64,000 nt of DNA. Source: Nectonema munidae (taxonomy: Eukaryota > Nematomorpha > Nectonematoida > Nectonematidae). The DNA is taken from the NCBI GenBank assembly GCA_030549495.1, contig JAUIRK010000825.1, positions 51,001 through 115,000 on the forward strand. The letters are read 5' to 3'. Under the pieces are notes generated by a model that was not told the origin of the DNA, did no database searches, and worked only from the letters and a program-made list of their open reading frames with translations. Positions within the stretch are counted from its first letter, which is position 1; each line of letters starts with the position of its first letter. The position numbers were made by a program, and so were the translations under genes. Shown here piece after piece: positions 47,755-58,954 of the stretch.

Positions 47755-48560
47755 CAAGAGATGGTGCACCTGCAATGATTGGTAACAAAGTTGGCTTAAC
47801 CTCTAAAATGAAAACAGTGTTAACTTCTATGAACATAGACATAAAAGATTTTCCGTGTTTCACTGCATAACTCACCAGGAGAATTTATGCGCCAAGTCAC
47901 TCAAATTTGAAGATGTGATGTCTAAAGTTGTTTCGAGTATTAATTTTGTGCATTAAATCATCGCCAGTTTAAAGAATTTCTTAAAGATGTTGAAGCAGAA
48001 TATGGAGATTTGATTTACTACTCTGAGGTTAGATGGTTGAGCAGAGGAAAAATATTAAAACTTTAAAATAATTTTTAAATTAAAAAATTTTAACATTTAT
48101 GGAATTGAAAGGCAAGCCTATTCCTGAATTATGTGATGATCACTGGGCACAGGAATTTCCTTTTCTTGTTGATTTTACTAATTATTTTAAGATTTCATTT
48201 GGAAAGGTTCAATTCAAACATTTCAAGGAAATTTTGATTTAAAACTAAAAATGAATGAGTATTATTATTCGTTACTGGATTATTATAAAAATTTACCTAA
48301 AGAAACTTTTCCCAAGATCATATATTTTGGAAGAAAAAAATGTCACTATTTGGATGTACTTATATATGTGAGCAGCTATTTACAAAAATGAACCACGTAA
48401 AATCAAGAATAAGATCAAAGCTGATATCAAGATTATTTTGAAAATAATCTATGAGTAGCCAAATCTAGTATTTCTTCAAACATTGAATCAATGGTGAACA
48501 AAACACCAAGGCCAAATTTCGCATTCGAATGTTTTTGTTACAATTTTTTTGTCATTAGTA
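47755..48560 (+). pseudogene. hAT transposase relic, C-terminal half (GTF2IRD2-like)
   Basis: Plus-strand frames: a decayed H.IIH..NLCAKSL segment, HRQFKEFLKDVEAEYGDLIY followed by YSEVRWLSRGKILKL, a hallmark block of GTF2IRD2/ZBED hAT transposases, then TFMELKGKPIPELCDDHWAQ and FPFLVDFTNY, FKHFKEI, and finally EQLFTKMNHVKSRIRSKLIS in the dimerisation region. Six or more frame changes or stops break it. The N-terminal part would lie under the homopolymer tract. It is distinct in sequence from the other hAT relics. Confidence 0.8.
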
Positions 48561-48564
48561 ACAA

Positions 48565-49025
48565 TAATTTTTTATATCAATGAATTGTGCGTTTTAGTGA
48601 ATTAGCCTCTCTATTTTTGTTTTAATATCCTTTTTATAAAATAAACTAAAGTTAGATAAATATTTTGAAAAAAGTAAATTATAGCTGCTAGTTTGTAGAT
48701 TTTAAAAACATAATCTGGCCCATGTATCAACAAAGGTTGCCGATATGCTTTTACTTTAATGTTTAATTTACAAATATAGAAGGAGTCGGGCAAATAAAAA
48801 GGTTGAATAAATAAAAACAACTAAACCAATTTTTTTTTTGAAAACAGGAGAAATGTTGTTAGTGTATTCAGAAAGACTGGATAGAAGGATCAGATTTCTT
48901 TTCGTTCTGTGCAGCATCCTATTGCTTTGGTTGGTGAAGATGCTTTTTAGTGATGAAAAAGATCTTTCACACGATCCTATACTAAAACCAAAAGTTCAAG
49001 CATCTTAAATAAAAAATCCCCATAT
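48565..49025. other. AT-rich spacer, no gene seen
   Basis: A 69-codon minus-strand frame (48611-48820) has no recognisable motif. Confidence 0.4.
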
Positions 49026-49516
49026 TTATACTTTTTTCTTAAACGAATATTCAAATTTTACCTTCATATAATTTGTACAAATTTGGTAAGTCTTCTTTAT
49101 ATTGATATAAGATCTTTATAATGTCAGCAAAGTCGTGATGAATATCGGGATGGAGTTGTTTCAATAATAATGTCTTTCCCACAATTCGTTCACTTATAAA
49201 TTTTTCATCAATTTCAAAGTCTAAATGCTCTGCTAAAACTTTTCTATACTCAAGTTTCAAAAAGTCTTTATTTTCTGGTCATAATATGAAATTAGACCTC
49301 ATTAGAGACATCTGTTCTTCAGGCATTCTATTCAAAATAAAAAGTATTCTACATTTTGTTGTAAGTAAAAGTTTGAATAACCTAATTTCCCATTCGTTTA
49401 TACAACTTTAAATACTTTCTTGATATATCGCCTAAAACGAAACTTTTTCTGATTCCTTCAAACCACTGAATAGTCAAAAAAAGTTTCTTTTTTTAAAAAC
49501 TAGCGTGACATCAATA

Positions 49517-49766
49517 CAGGGCCGGCCTTAGGCCACTGCAACCTATGCGGCCGCAGTGGGCCCCGTGCTTCTCATTTTCATTTTGATGATATATTGTATG
49601 ATTTCGCTAAATGCAAGGTTCGCAAAGTAAAGTAAGTTACTTCGATCGTCATTTTGTGTTAATGAATTCAAAATCTTATTTCCCACTTTTAATCTTTTTT
49701 CCTACCCACACTGGGCCCGCGCAATCCATTTTGTATAGGGCCCCACGAACACTTGGGCCGGCCCTG
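49517..49766. mobile_element. GC-rich hAT MITE
   Basis: Ends CAGGGCCGGCCTTAGG and TTGGGCCGGCCCTG, inverted over about 11 bases. Flanking octamers catcaata (49509-49516) and catcgata (49767-49774) match at 7 of 8. Both ends have GGGCCC-type sequence, much richer in GC than its surroundings. CAGGGCCGGCC ends are known from hAT MITEs of many animals. It is inserted in the DUF4371-type relic. Confidence 0.85.
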
Positions 49767-50443
49767 CATCGATAAGTAGAAAAAAGGCTTTAATTCTCCA
49801 TTTATTTTCTAAAAATGTGAAAAAATTTTACAAAGTTTAATTTACTCGTGAATATTCATTAGCTGGCAATAGCACTTCTAAAATTTTGTTGACCAATTTG
49901 AGTACAAACACAAACCATCTACAATCTACATTAATATTATTATCAGAAGATTCTTCACAAAACTCCAGTAACTCAATTAGTTCCTCATAATTTGCAATAA
50001 TTACTTTTAAGCAATCCAAATGTCCAGCCCATCTTTGATCCAATAATTATCTTTTTAAGGCATTTCCTTTATAGTGCTTTTTAACGTTACATTCCCGCAC
50101 AAAATAATACAATTTGTTGGGTAAAGAAGACATTTTTGAAACGTCTTTATTAATTGAGATTGCCTTCACTATAGCAAGATTATAAATCTGGTGACTGGAG
50201 CAATGAATATAAAGAAGGTATCTCTTTGACTTTCTTGATATAATTTTCTTGATATAATAGCTTGAACTCCATTTTTTTCTAAAAAAAGAAAATAATAAAA
50301 ATTTTCGATAAAACTAAAGTTCTTTAAACATTAACTGACATAATATTAGCTCCATCATAGCACTGAGCAATTATTTTGTTCGACGTGATCTTCAGTTTAT
50401 CTAAACTAGTCAACAAGTTGGCAACAAGAGATTCTGATTTTAA

Positions 50444-50573
50444 CCCATTAAGTCCCAATGTTCCTATTTGGGAACATAAGTAATTTCATCTTCGTCTGCT
50501 TTTTTCAATGAGTTTGAATATAAATCGTCTGCGTTTTTTTAAATATCGTCTGATTTCTATGGTACTTAATGGG
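50444..50573 (+). mobile_element. piggyBac-type TTAA MITE, copy 3
   Basis: 130 bases between TTAA 50440-50443 and TTAA 50574-50577, ends CCCATTAAGT and ACTTAATGGG (perfect 10-base inverted repeat). Inside the left end is TGTTCC-TATTTG-GGAACA, a hairpin in the same place as the unrelated-sequence hairpin of copy 2. Internal motifs CATCTTCGTCTGC, AAATCGTCTGCG and ATATCGTCTGATT. It interrupts a hAT coding relic. Confidence 0.9.
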
Positions 50574-50964
50574 TTAAATTGAGTGTTCGTTCCATCGCAA
50601 TCCAATGTTCTGTTTATACTTCTGAGTTCTTTATATATCGCCAAACCTAAAAAATGGACACAGATAAAATAAAGCCTAAACAGCCTGCATGTAAAAATTT
50701 TTTAATCTGAATGAAAACATACTACTAATAAAATTAATAGTTTGTTCATTAGGCTAAAAAGCTCACTATAGGAATGTTTTCGTTGCTTTCGACATCTCTA
50801 GTTCCGTTTGCCAATGGCACAAAAAATTGACATCATTAGAATTTATTTCTTCGACGATTTTGGAAATTACTAAATCTGCTAAGACGCCTTAAATTTCATT
50901 TTGTATTTGCAGAGAAGTCTATTTTGCATTTTTGTTTATGAACTTGCATAGTTAAAATTGTAAG

Positions 50965-51820
50965 TCTCAAGGAGCTTTGCATCTTTTTTCATTGCGCATT
51001 TAAATAAGTTCAAAAAAAGTCCATTAGATTGACTTTTAAAATTTGCATCAAAGTTTTGCAAATGTTCATTTTCACCACGGAAAGACAACTCAAATCAGAC
51101 AATATTTATGTTGTAGAAGATAACTTCCGAATAATTTTACTTTACTCAAATGAGTACAGCTGTAGCTAAAGAAGCCCATCTTATGTTTGGGTAAACCTAA
51201 CTTAAAAACAGGAATAACTTTTAAATAAAATTAAAATCAATGATGTTTTATTATTAACAGAAAAATCAAGGAAAGTGTAAAAATATTGGATAAAATCAAT
51301 ATCCCTGTGTAATAAAAGATTTGATTATTGATATTATATTCAGCAAATATAAGCAAGTCCTAACTTATTTATTCTATCATGTTAAACTCTTTGAATTACT
51401 GTAATCAATAGGCATAAACATTTTTAGCTTTAAATAGAGAATATCTTCTTGCCATGTAGGAAGAGTATTTTATTATTATATAGGCTTGCCATTAGTCCCG
51501 CTTTGACAAAATTTCTTTTTGTTATGCTTTCACATTCTTGATCCGATGTCCCTTTTTGAAAAAAATTTTTTTTGAACTTTACATTTCTAGAATAATAAAT
51601 AAATGAAATTTTAAAAAATTTTCCATAGTCTAATTGATTTCTCATAAAAATATTTATCCGCGTTATACTAAAATAATTTTAACTGCAAAGAGTTGCGAGT
51701 ATTTAATTCATCATGAATCTAAATCAATTTTATTAAACAAATTATTACTTCCTGACTATCATTTGTAAATTTAATCGATCTGCTACAGGCCCCACACTTG
51801 GTAGATCCGGCATTGTTTTG
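50965..51820. other. AT-rich sequence, no gene seen
   Basis: The open frame 51430-51645 on the minus strand is unassigned and biased in composition. Confidence 0.4.
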
Positions 51821-51824
51821 AACG

Positions 51825-52360
51825 CATAACACTTTATATAGTTAATATTTTTAATAATCAACGCTACTTTTTATGAAAAGTCAATCAAAATTTTGATTGA
51901 TCAGAAATATATCTAATAAAATATTCCTTCAAATTTTACATAAAATATAAGTTTTTATACTAAATTGGCCTGGCTGTTTTCATTTCTGGACTCATTTTTT
52001 ACATTTAGGATTTGAAAATACCTATGTTAATCAAATTTGCGGTTTACTTCTAAAAATTGTCTCCAAAAATTTTCATTCAAATTTTACATGAAATATATGT
52101 TTTTATACCAAATGGATCATGCTGATTTTATTTCTGAACTTAGTTTTCCCATTAAGAGGTTTTTAAATACCTGTCAGTGTCAATCAAATTCGCGGTTTAC
52201 GTCTGAAAACTATCTCCATAAATATTCTCTCTAATTTTAGATGAAACATATGTTTTATACCAAATCAAACATGCTAGTCTCAATTTTTGCTTTTACGGTT
52301 TGAAAATATCTGCAATTGTCAATAAAATGCGTGGTTACAACTGTACAGCAAAACGTTTTC
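51825..52360 (+). repeat. Dispersed family with about 150-base tandem units, second copy
   Basis: Starting at ATAACACTTTATATAGTTAA it matches 34070 onward of the long copy (shared CAATCAAAATTTTGATTGAT and AGAAATATATCTAATAAAAT). About three tandem units follow, each with GTCAATCAAA, 'gcggttta', TTCAAATTTTACATG and 'atgctgatttta'. The unique 5' part is absent. It ends against the piggyBac at 52369. Confidence 0.75.
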
Positions 52361-52368
52361 CATATTAA

Positions 52369-54718
52369 AGACATGATACTACAATTTATAGTATAGGGAC
52401 GATATACATTTGTTATATTGTCATTACAATACTTATCCTTTTTAAATTATTTTAAGTAGATGCTTGATTGAAAAAAAAACTTTATTATGATGAGGACATG
52501 TAATGAAAATAAATTTTTTTATTTATTATTGTTTACATATATGACAAAAATCTTCTTTTACTTGGAAGCGATGTTCAGAGCACGTAGCAACATTACAAGA
52601 ATGACATATGGAACGACAAGATTTCTTACAAAACTTACAAGGTTTAGCGTTATTCGTTTTTTTTTCTTTTAACTGTCACTCTCTCAATTTTAATAAATCC
52701 AATAAGTTTTCCTGCTTCTTTTACATCTTTTGGAAGGCTGTAGTTTTCTAAACGAACTTTTGCTTGTTTTTCTGCAAGTTGGAAAGAAAGAGCTTTTAAA
52801 AAATCTTTCCTAGACTTTGTATATCCGTTTTTGGACATCATTATATATGCGTTTGACCAAGACACATCAATAACATTAAAGTTAAGAAGAAGAGGCCATC
52901 TATTAGTTTTCCTTCTTGTTGAAAACTCTCCAATTATAGAATCCATAAGATCCACGCCAATTTCAACTTTGTTATAATCCAATATAACTTCTGGCTTTTT
53001 ATCATCGCGCTGACTAATTTTTATTTTAGAGTGAGAAGATGAAAGCATTGAAACATTTTTGCCTTTTTTTGGAACGTAAGAAGTCATTGAAACTTTGTTG
53101 GCATGGTCGTACAAAGGTGATGTTGAAAAGATATTTCAACTTTTTATATGTTTTATAAAAGGAGGAACACATTTTTTGTTTTTATTCAAAGTCCCCAAAA
53201 TTGTTAAGCCTACTTTTCCAAGCTCTACAGCGAGTTTATGACTTGTAAAGTATCTATCTGTCACTATCTCTCTACCAGTAAAGTAATTGGGATTTGAAAG
53301 TTTCAACAACTTTTTGAGCAAGATCTTTGTTTGATGTCCCATCCAAATTTTTACCAGTATAAATTACTGCAGATAGCGCGAATCCACTACAACCAGAATA
53401 TTTTCAAACCTTATTTTCTTGGCTTGCTTGGGATGAAAACGCAACAAGGAATTTTTCCACGATACCCATACTCATCAATAGTCATTGACTCTTCAGGAAT
53501 AATAAATCTTGTTAGATTTCTTTCAAACATGCGCCATATTTCACTATATGACGCCATCTTATCATATTTTTTCCTTTCTTCTCTATTTCCAAAATTTTCG
53601 AAACCAAGACAACGTAGAAAAAATTTCAAACTTTGGTAACCACAAACAGCTCTGTAAAACGGTCTATGCTATCGTTTGGTTTCCACAAATTTTGTAAGCA
53701 AAACATGTTATCTCTGTCTGCACCTTCTCTTATGAAAATAGCATAAAAAGAAAGTATTTCATCAAAAGAAAATATGGTCATGGGATAAGGAGGCTTTTAA
53801 TTATGGTTTTTCTTATAAAACCAAATTAAGACTTTCGCTTTTCTATTTGTGTTTCTGAGCAAATAAAGGAACATATCTTCGGAATAGAATTTCAAAAATG
53901 CGTCCATTTCAAAAGTTGAGTTGCACATACCCTTGGTTTTTGCTTTATAATATTGCTGCTGTGGATTCTTGAAAGAATAGCATTCTGCGAAAAAATAACG
54001 CCATTCCACTCAACGTTACCACCACGCAGTGTCTCGTAATTTGTGCTTTGGACTACTTTTTTTATCATCTTCATCACAAGAAGAATACTCGTCATCTGAG
54101 GCAGACAAATATACACCAATGTCTCCCTCGTCATCTAGCTAATCAGTATTTGAAATGGAATCCTCATCTTCTTCAATAGTTTCTCTATCCATATTATAAA
54201 CATAACTACTCTCTCCAGCCTCTTCTTCAGTCATTTCATAATCTTCAGAATTTGTTTCTTTTTCTATCTCTAGTATAGCGCAAGCTAGTTTGGAAGAAGC
54301 TCTTTTTTATGCTTCATTGACAGAAACAATTCTAAAAATTCAATGGAGAACTGTAAAGTTAAAAATAAAGCTCAGTAGAATGAAAGAACTAATGGCCAAT
54401 AAATGAGAGAGAATGTGTGACACAGGGATTTGACTATCCAAGTCGTAAATCAATCAATATAACAGGTGAATAGAAAATTCCAATATAATGTGTGCTCAAA
54501 TTGCAATGCATATACTACAAAATGTAAACACGAACATTTTACCAAAAAAATCACTTTAGTCATTCAATTTTTGCTAATTTTTTTGACATACTTTCACAAA
54601 TTAATTAAAAATAAACTTGGGTTTTGGAGTATTCTTTAATGTGTGATTAGATTTTCATCTCTCATTCACATCTGAACTTATTAAAACTACATTTTGTAGT
54701 TACGTGTCCCCTTGAGGG
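52369..54718 (-). mobile_element. piggyBac transposon, near full length, degraded
   Basis: The right end is CCTTGAGGG followed by TTAA (54719-54722); the left end is placed at TTAA 52365-52368. Both ends carry a similar subterminal hairpin: ACTACAAAATGTAGT on the right and ACTACAATTTATAGT on the left. The length of about 2.35 kb is that of a complete piggyBac. The terminal repeat itself is poorly preserved on the left. Confidence 0.75.
52540..54290 (-). pseudogene. piggyBac transposase with C-terminal cysteine-rich domain (relic)
   Basis: From the right on the minus strand: an acidic N-terminus (EIEKETNSEDYEMTEEEAGE, ASDDEYSSCDEDDKK), a core start (FFAECYSFKNPQQQYY, STFEMDAFLKFYSEDMF), FLRCLGFENFGNREERKKYD, FERNLTRFIIPEESMTIDEY (first catalytic Asp) and CVFIPSKPRK, EIVTDRYFTSHKLAVELGKV (second Asp), ILGTLNKNKKCVP, then KVEIGVDLMDSIIGEFSTRR (third Asp), KTNRWPLLLNFNVIDVSWSN. 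After the frame ending at 52650, 52560-52645 encodes a Cys cluster (KPCKFCKKSCRSICHSC, then C and H), the piggyBac C-terminal zinc-binding domain. About four to six stops or frame changes; the catalytic Asps remain. The last open frame of 154 codons is intact. Confidence 0.88.
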
Positions 54719-54719
54719 T

Positions 54720-55330
54720 TAAAAAAATCTTTAAACACTATAAATCTGTATTGAAAAATATTTTTTCAAGTTTTTTTTACTTTTTCGATATACAGATTTG
54801 TTTTGTCTAGAGGTTTTTTTTTAAGTTTTTACTGATCTTTTTTTAGAAACTTTAATATCTTCTTTTGTATCTTCAATTTTCTTCCGGTAATTTTTTTTAT
54901 CATACAGATTTTTTTTTAATTTTTCGATACAGATTTCACAGATTTTTCTTGTATAGAGGTTTTTTTTTACAGGATTTGTGATTTTTTTACTTAAAAAATT
55001 TAATAACTGTTGCTATTTTCTTTATCTTCGGATTCTTCCGATTGTTTTTTTATCATTCAATAGTTTTTTAATAATTTTTCAATGCAGAGTTTACAGATTT
55101 ATAATGCTTAAAGGTTTTGAATTAGATCATTATTACTAAAAATTCTAATAACTTTTGCTATCTTGCGCCTTCTTGCGATAAATTTTTATCTTTCAATAGT
55201 TTTTTTATAATTTTTCAATACACTTTTTACAGATTTAAAATATTTAAAGATTTTTTAAATGGTTTTTGATGGTTTTTACTAAAAATTTCTATATCTTTTT
55301 GTATCTTTCGGTTTTTTCAGGTAAAAAGCA
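54720..55330 (+). repeat. T-rich tandem array, about four units of 140-155 bases
   Basis: Each unit has a 'aatttttcaatacag..tttacagattt' segment (near 54781, 54918, 55074 and 55216), a T run, and a 'taactttttgctatcttc..cttccgg' segment. Units differ by small indels and substitutions. It begins immediately at the TTAA of the piggyBac at 52369-54718. No coding potential. Confidence 0.65.
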
Positions 55331-55334
55331 AAAC

Positions 55335-56040
55335 CCAAGTTATAACAGACTTTGTCTTTATTTTAAAAAAAATATTATTAATTGATCACAAAACCATTTT
55401 CCTTAATGTAAAATAATGAAAAAATTGTAAGTTACAAAATGTTGTTTATTGCATGCTTTCAATGGTAAAGCATAGGAAGTGAACACTGATATATACCTAC
55501 ATTATATTTATACATAGAATATGTAAATGTAAAATCTGAAACTTGACACTTATTTTGTAAGAATATTCTTTAAAAAATTGTATAGTAGCATTTCTTTAAT
55601 TAAAAATAATGCTGGGATATTGTTGGTGCCGTACTTTCAGCGAAGCCTTTATCATTGTTTGTCAAAATTTTTTATTTCATGAGCCATTGTAGCAGTACTA
55701 GACACTCTATGACTCTTCATTATTAAATTTTTGAAAATACATTTTTTATATATAATATAGATATATTTCAAAAAGTATTGTATAAATTTTCAAAGTGTAA
55801 AAAGAAAAAAACTTCATTTCATTTATGTTTATTAAGAAGTTGCTAGTAAAATGTCTTAGATTTAAGTATTAAAATGTCCTCTGTTAAAATGTGTTTTGGA
55901 AAAAAGCCTGCGGTAAAAGCTTTTTTTCAATTCTCCTTATTCTAAGTAGATAAAAATGACCATAATGTTTGATTTATCACACGAAAGAAAAAAAATATAT
56001 TACTCTTTGAAAACGCATAATGAGCATTGCAATGTTTTAA
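55335..56040. other. AT-rich sequence, probably left part of a hAT element
   Basis: Lies downstream of the stop of the hAT transposase at 56044, so should include its 3' flank and terminus, but no CAGTGGCGG-like terminus was found. Confidence 0.4.
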
Positions 56041-56043
56041 TAT

Positions 56044-57760
56044 TCAATGTGAAGAATGTATCTGCTTTTTTGCTACAAGCCTATCAATACGAGGGCTTGT
56101 ACGACTCAAAGCACATCGCATGTCAGTTTCAGCATCCAGCCTGTTTCGTGCTTTTGATTTTATCACTAGAAGAATTGAAAAACCAGTTTCGCAAAGTGGA
56201 TGAAAAAGGTAGGAGTATTTTTAAAGCAAAGTTGCTAATCCTAGGAAAAGAAGGTAGCATCTTAACCCAGAAGTTGGAAATATTGAGCAGTAGCTGTTTT
56301 TGACACTCTTCTTTTGCTGCAGTGTGGTTGATAAGTTCCAAAAATTCTTCTTGGATGTCATCAGGAAGATTATTATCTACATTGCAACTAAAAGGATTGA
56401 GTGCAAGTGTCAGTTGAACACTCTCTTTTGCATCAACTTCATGAAAATAGCGCTTTAATTCTTCTTGGAGGAGTATCAAATGTTCCTTGATCTTTTGTTG
56501 CAGCTCCTCTGTAATCGGTTTTTCTCCAATGATTTCGTTTAAACGCAAAAAGGAAGCTACATTACCTTTTTGGATTTTTCTCTCCCACTTGGTAAGAAAA
56601 GCTCATCGGTATGCATTATGATGGTTATATCCGGACCCTGCAGTTGCAAGTTGAGTCTGTTCAAAGCTTCAGACATCTGCCAAGTAAGCAAGATTAAATT
56701 TGAATGGCCCTTGAAGGCTATTTAACATATGCTCTGCTTTTTCCCTTGGCTGGCAAAAATATCTGTAATTCATTAAAAAGTTCATAGACACGAGCGAGAA
56801 CATTGCCCTTTGACAACCTGCGTACAGATGTGTGAAAAAGGAGGTCTTGGTGAGCAGAATCCATCTCTTGGTAGAGTTTGCAAAAGAGTCTAGTGTTGAG
56901 TGCTCCTTCTTTTATATTGTTCACAATACGGATTACAGATTTTAAGGTATCATTGAGCGAAATAGGAAGTGTTTTAGATGCAAGAGCTGCGCGGTGAATC
57001 AGGGAGTGAGTCCTTATAACTTCAGGATTCTTACCTTTCACCGTGGCCATAAATCCTGACTTAGAGCCTAACATACTGGGTGCTCCATCCGTACAAACTC
57101 CAATCAAATTTGCCCATGAAAGTTTTTCTTCTTCAAAAAAGTTAGACACCAAGTTCATGACATCTTTAGCCTTTGTCGCTGTTTTAAGTGGCCTGCAGAA
57201 AAGAAAGTCTTCCTTAATTTGATTTTGAAAAATAAATATAGCATAAACCAAAAGTTGAGGAAGATTAGCGACGTCTGTTGTTTCATCAATCGAGTGGCAA
57301 AAAATGGAGAGATTCTGATTTTTTCTGTCACTTGAGATTCTATATCTTGGGACATTTCATTGATACGTTGTTTGACCGTGCTATTCGAAAGACTTATTTG
57401 ATTAAGTTTTTTAACGCAATTTTGTTCAAGAATTGCAGGCTCTTACATGCAAGGTTTAATGAGCTTCTCTCCTATTGGGTGTGACTTTTTTTGTTTTGCA
57501 ATGAGAAGGCAAATTTTGTATGATGCTTTGACAACATTGCTGGGTTGAAAAAGAACTCATGTTTTATTATCTATTCTGGACCGTTTGAGTTGGTCTTCCT
57601 TGATTTTAAGTATGGTAAGTCTTTGCTGGTCAGTTCCGAATGAACCTTAGTGAGGTACTCCTTTAGCTTGAAAGGCTTCATACTTTCGTTAGCAAGTGTT
57701 TTCTTGCAGATAACACACAGTGGCATCTCTATGCCATTGTTCAATATGACTCAAAAGCCA
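56044..57760 (-). pseudogene. hAT transposase, nearly complete but broken (ZBED5-like)
   Basis: From the right on the minus strand: a BED-finger-like MPLCVICKKTLANESMKPFK ..KVH; AKQKKSHTIGEKLIKPCM; QISLSNSTVKQRINEMSQDI; QVTEKIRISPFFATRL; LVYAIFIFQNQIKEDFLF-type strand; LIGVCTDGAPSMLGSKSGFM (the C.DGAP.M catalytic block), NPEVIRTHSLIHRAALASKT, GALNTRLFCKLYQEMDSAHQ then DLLFHTSVRRLSKGNVLARV; KPITEELQQKIKEHLILLQE, LTLALNPFSCNVD, DDIQEEFLELINHTAAKEEC and, before the stop at 56044, AETDMRCALSRTSPRIDRLV (dimerisation C-end). This is the full domain order of ZBED5/Buster-like transposases. At least four frame changes or stops. The normal TEVRWLS motif reads TSVRRLS, and the STYLCE segment is not clearly present. 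Confidence 0.85.
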
Positions 57761-58204
57761 AAACTTAGAAAACTTTCTTTGTATGTGCGCTTTTGGACAT
57801 TTGGAAGGAAATTTTGAGAGAAAACAAAAATAAAAACAATCTTATATTAAACTAAAACATAAAAAATATAAAAATTTAGAAGAATGTGATTACCAGATTT
57901 TAAGCCAAAAATGAATTTTGAAAAAAGCAACTTCATTTGATAAAATTAAAAAACAGCAAAAATTTAAAAGTAAAGTGCCGCCCCCCCCTCCCCCCGCGAT
58001 ACAAATAGAAGAAAGGATTTTATTATTTGATTTTTTTTAAATAAAACCTGTATTAAAATTTAATTTAAACTTTTAAATTTCAATCATACTATTTTAGTTC
58101 GTTTTTCGCATAATATAAGATGTGCCTATCAGAATGTGATATTAAAGGAAATTCACCTTTAAAAAATACTTTTTAGCTTCTCATTTTGTATATATATTTT
58201 CTTC

Positions 58205-58249
58205 ATACCCCCCCCCCCCCACACTGAAAATTCCTTCATCCGCCACTGC
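58205..58249 (-). mobile_element. hAT terminal inverted repeat, right end
   Basis: CCTTCATCCGCCACTG ends at 58249; inverted it reads CAGTGGCGGATGAAGG, the same end as at 12697. A C-homopolymer precedes it (about 58208-58220). It is the likely 5'-side terminus of the element carrying the transposase at 56044-57760, about 490 bases away. Following octamer caactaac. Confidence 0.65.
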
Positions 58250-58255
58250 AACTAA

Positions 58256-58480
58256 CCCATTGAAATCATTCCGTTAATAGGATAGTAGAGAAAGATCTTT
58301 GGTGTATGCTTATCGTACGCATACATAAGATAAGGAGTAAGAGAATCAAAGCAAATATGTGACATGTTTGATTAATTTTTTCATTTTTGTTGACAACGCA
58401 TATGAAGAGAAGAAGAGCGGAAAACACAATGAGATAATTAAGTGGGTACGCCGCTAGCTCAGACATTTAACATATTCCTT
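58256..58480. other. Short spacer, no gene assigned
   Basis: A minus-strand 66-codon frame (58266-58466) has a hydrophobic stretch (LLFICVV) but no recognisable family. Confidence 0.3.
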
Positions 58481-58489
58481 TATAAAGGG

Positions 58490-58554
58490 CACTTTGAAAA
58501 CAGGGGTAGGTGCTCGGGCATCCCTAGCACCGCCATCCCCTCTGCACGTCCCTG
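58490..58554 (-). mobile_element. hAT solo terminus (CAGGGACGTGCAG type)
   Basis: CTCTGCACGTCCCTG ends at 58554, preceded by a GC-rich subterminal region. CAGGGACGTGCA is a known hAT-type end. No left partner was found. Confidence 0.55.
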
Positions 58555-58859
58555 ACATAATGAACACCAAATAAAGTTCAAGGTGAATATATTTATAAAG
58601 AAATAAATAGTTTACCAATTAGAAAAAAATTATTACGCAGATTTTGACGAAACTTTGTTCTGAAAGGAACGGAGAGTAAGTCTCCTCGCGGGGAACGTGC
58701 AGTTCCTGGGTATCCACCATTCTCTGCTGATTACCTCTTATTTATTCACAATGCATCAACAATACTGCATTAAAAAATGGAAAAGTGTGTTCTTCATCAT
58801 AGTATATGTGGGTATCAGGTCAAAACGCCCGAAAAACTAGCCCAACCGAATATATGATT

Positions 58860-58945
58860 TTCGGCGTTTTGGTTTTCCTTCATGACCCTCCAAACAAGCT
58901 TCATTACCCCAGAAGGGGTCATGACCCACACTTTAAGAACCCCTG
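58860..58945 (-). mobile_element. hAT solo terminus (CAGGGGTTCTTAAAG type)
   Basis: GGGGTCATGACCCACACTTT then AAGAACCCCTG ends at 58945; inverted it reads CAGGGGTTCTTAAAGTGTGG, like the MITE at 38208. The next octamer, ctttagac, has central TA. The left partner was not found. Confidence 0.55.
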
Positions 58946-58954
58946 CTTTAGACA

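Larger units (their letters stand above)
49030..50960 (-). pseudogene. hAT-type transposase relic (DUF4371/ZMYM1-like)
   Basis: From the right on the minus strand: VISKIVEEINSNDVNFL, then LVANLLTSLDKLKITSNKII and AQCYDGANIMS, matching the 'GQGYDGA..MSG' core of DUF4371/ZMYM1-type hAT proteins; KNGVQAIISRK follows, then SLYSLLQSPDL, DQRWAGHLDCLKVIIANYEE (the 'TRW..r...l' block) and, left of a MITE, KLEYRKVLAEHLDFEIDEKF. A TTAA MITE (50444-50573) and a hAT MITE (49517-49766) have inserted into it. Leaving the TTAA MITE out, the flanking codons read in one frame, so it arrived later. Many stops. The last segment's assignment is less sure. Confidence 0.6.
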
